Assembly (NCBI GenBank): GCA_030844625.1 | Contig: JAUUNJ010000169.1 | Location: forward strand, 1 to 5,906 | Origin: Roseburia sp. | Lineage (GTDB): Bacteria; Bacillota; Clostridia; Lachnospirales; Lachnospiraceae | Reading direction: 5' to 3' | Length of the DNA stretch: 5,906 nucleotides | Part shown: positions 5,862 to 5,906 of the stretch, piece by piece | How the letters are laid out: each line of letters opens with the position of its first letter | Position numbering within the stretch: position 1 is the first letter of the stretch | Notes under the pieces: generated by a model | The model's input: the letters and a program-made list of their open reading frames with translations, nothing else | The model's database searches: none | Told to the model about the DNA's origin: nothing | Program-made: the position numbers and the translations under genes

Positions 5862-5906
5862 ATGGCAGAAAAAAGACCGGTAAAAATTACCGAAACGATA
5901 TTGCGT
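5862..5906 (+). CDS. Start of an OadA/PycB/transcarboxylase-5S-type carboxyltransferase (truncated at the window end)
   Basis: Only 15 codons are present: MAEKRPVKITETILR. The ITETILR ending matches the first strand of the TIM-barrel carboxyltransferase of oxaloacetate decarboxylase alpha, pyruvate carboxylase subunit B and transcarboxylase 5S, where TETVLRDAHQS is usual; the catalytic Asp would be in the next codon. GGAGGA (5849-5854) is seven bases before the ATG and the gene starts 23 bases after the pump gene, so it is very likely in the operon. Whether the protein ends with its own biotin domain (OadA style, about 600 residues) or lacks one (5S/PycB style, about 450-500) cannot be seen and matters for how the complex works. 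Confidence 0.75.
   Translation, partial: MAEKRPVKITETILR

Overview
The window comes from an AT-rich, low-GC Gram-positive anaerobe. Strong GGAGG-type ribosome binding sites, codon use and protein style suggest a gut clostridium, most likely Lachnospiraceae; this placement is inferred from sequence character, not from a search. All supported genes are on the + strand.

Layout: (1) Bases 1-1763 hold the 3' part of an asparagine synthase (glutamine-hydrolysing, AsnB type); its start and catalytic N-terminal Cys lie upstream of the window. (2) Bases 1764-1921 are a 158-base AT-rich gap with a near-consensus sigma-A promoter (TTGACA, 17-base spacer, TATAAG) and a leader of about 75 bases. (3) Bases 1922-5906 are a compact operon for a biotin-dependent, Na+-translocating decarboxylase. 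It encodes an MmdA-like carboxyltransferase (484 aa), an OadG-type membrane-anchor subunit with an extra extracytoplasmic domain (274 aa), a biotin carrier protein (120 aa), an OadB-type Na+ pump (380 aa), and the first 15 codons of an OadA/PycB/transcarboxylase-5S-type carboxyltransferase that runs off the end.

How the parts would work together, from knowledge of the family: a carboxyltransferase moves a carboxyl group from its substrate to biotin on the carrier protein. The membrane beta subunit then decarboxylates carboxybiotin and exports Na+. The OadG-type subunit holds the soluble parts at the membrane. Unusually, two carboxyltransferases of different fold classes share one locus: a crotonase-fold acyl-CoA type and a TIM-barrel 2-oxoacid type. 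This makes a three-way node (acyl-CoA, oxaloacetate/pyruvate, Na+ gradient) conceivable. The acyl-CoA-type subunit is also strongly divergent at several family signature motifs, whereas the pump and biotin carrier keep theirs.

The most unexplained stretch is 4215-4293, between the OadG-like and biotin-carrier genes. It is locally GC-rich, has two potential hairpins, and contains a 21-codon ORF with its own Shine-Dalgarno. No CRISPR array, tRNA, rRNA or insertion sequence was seen.
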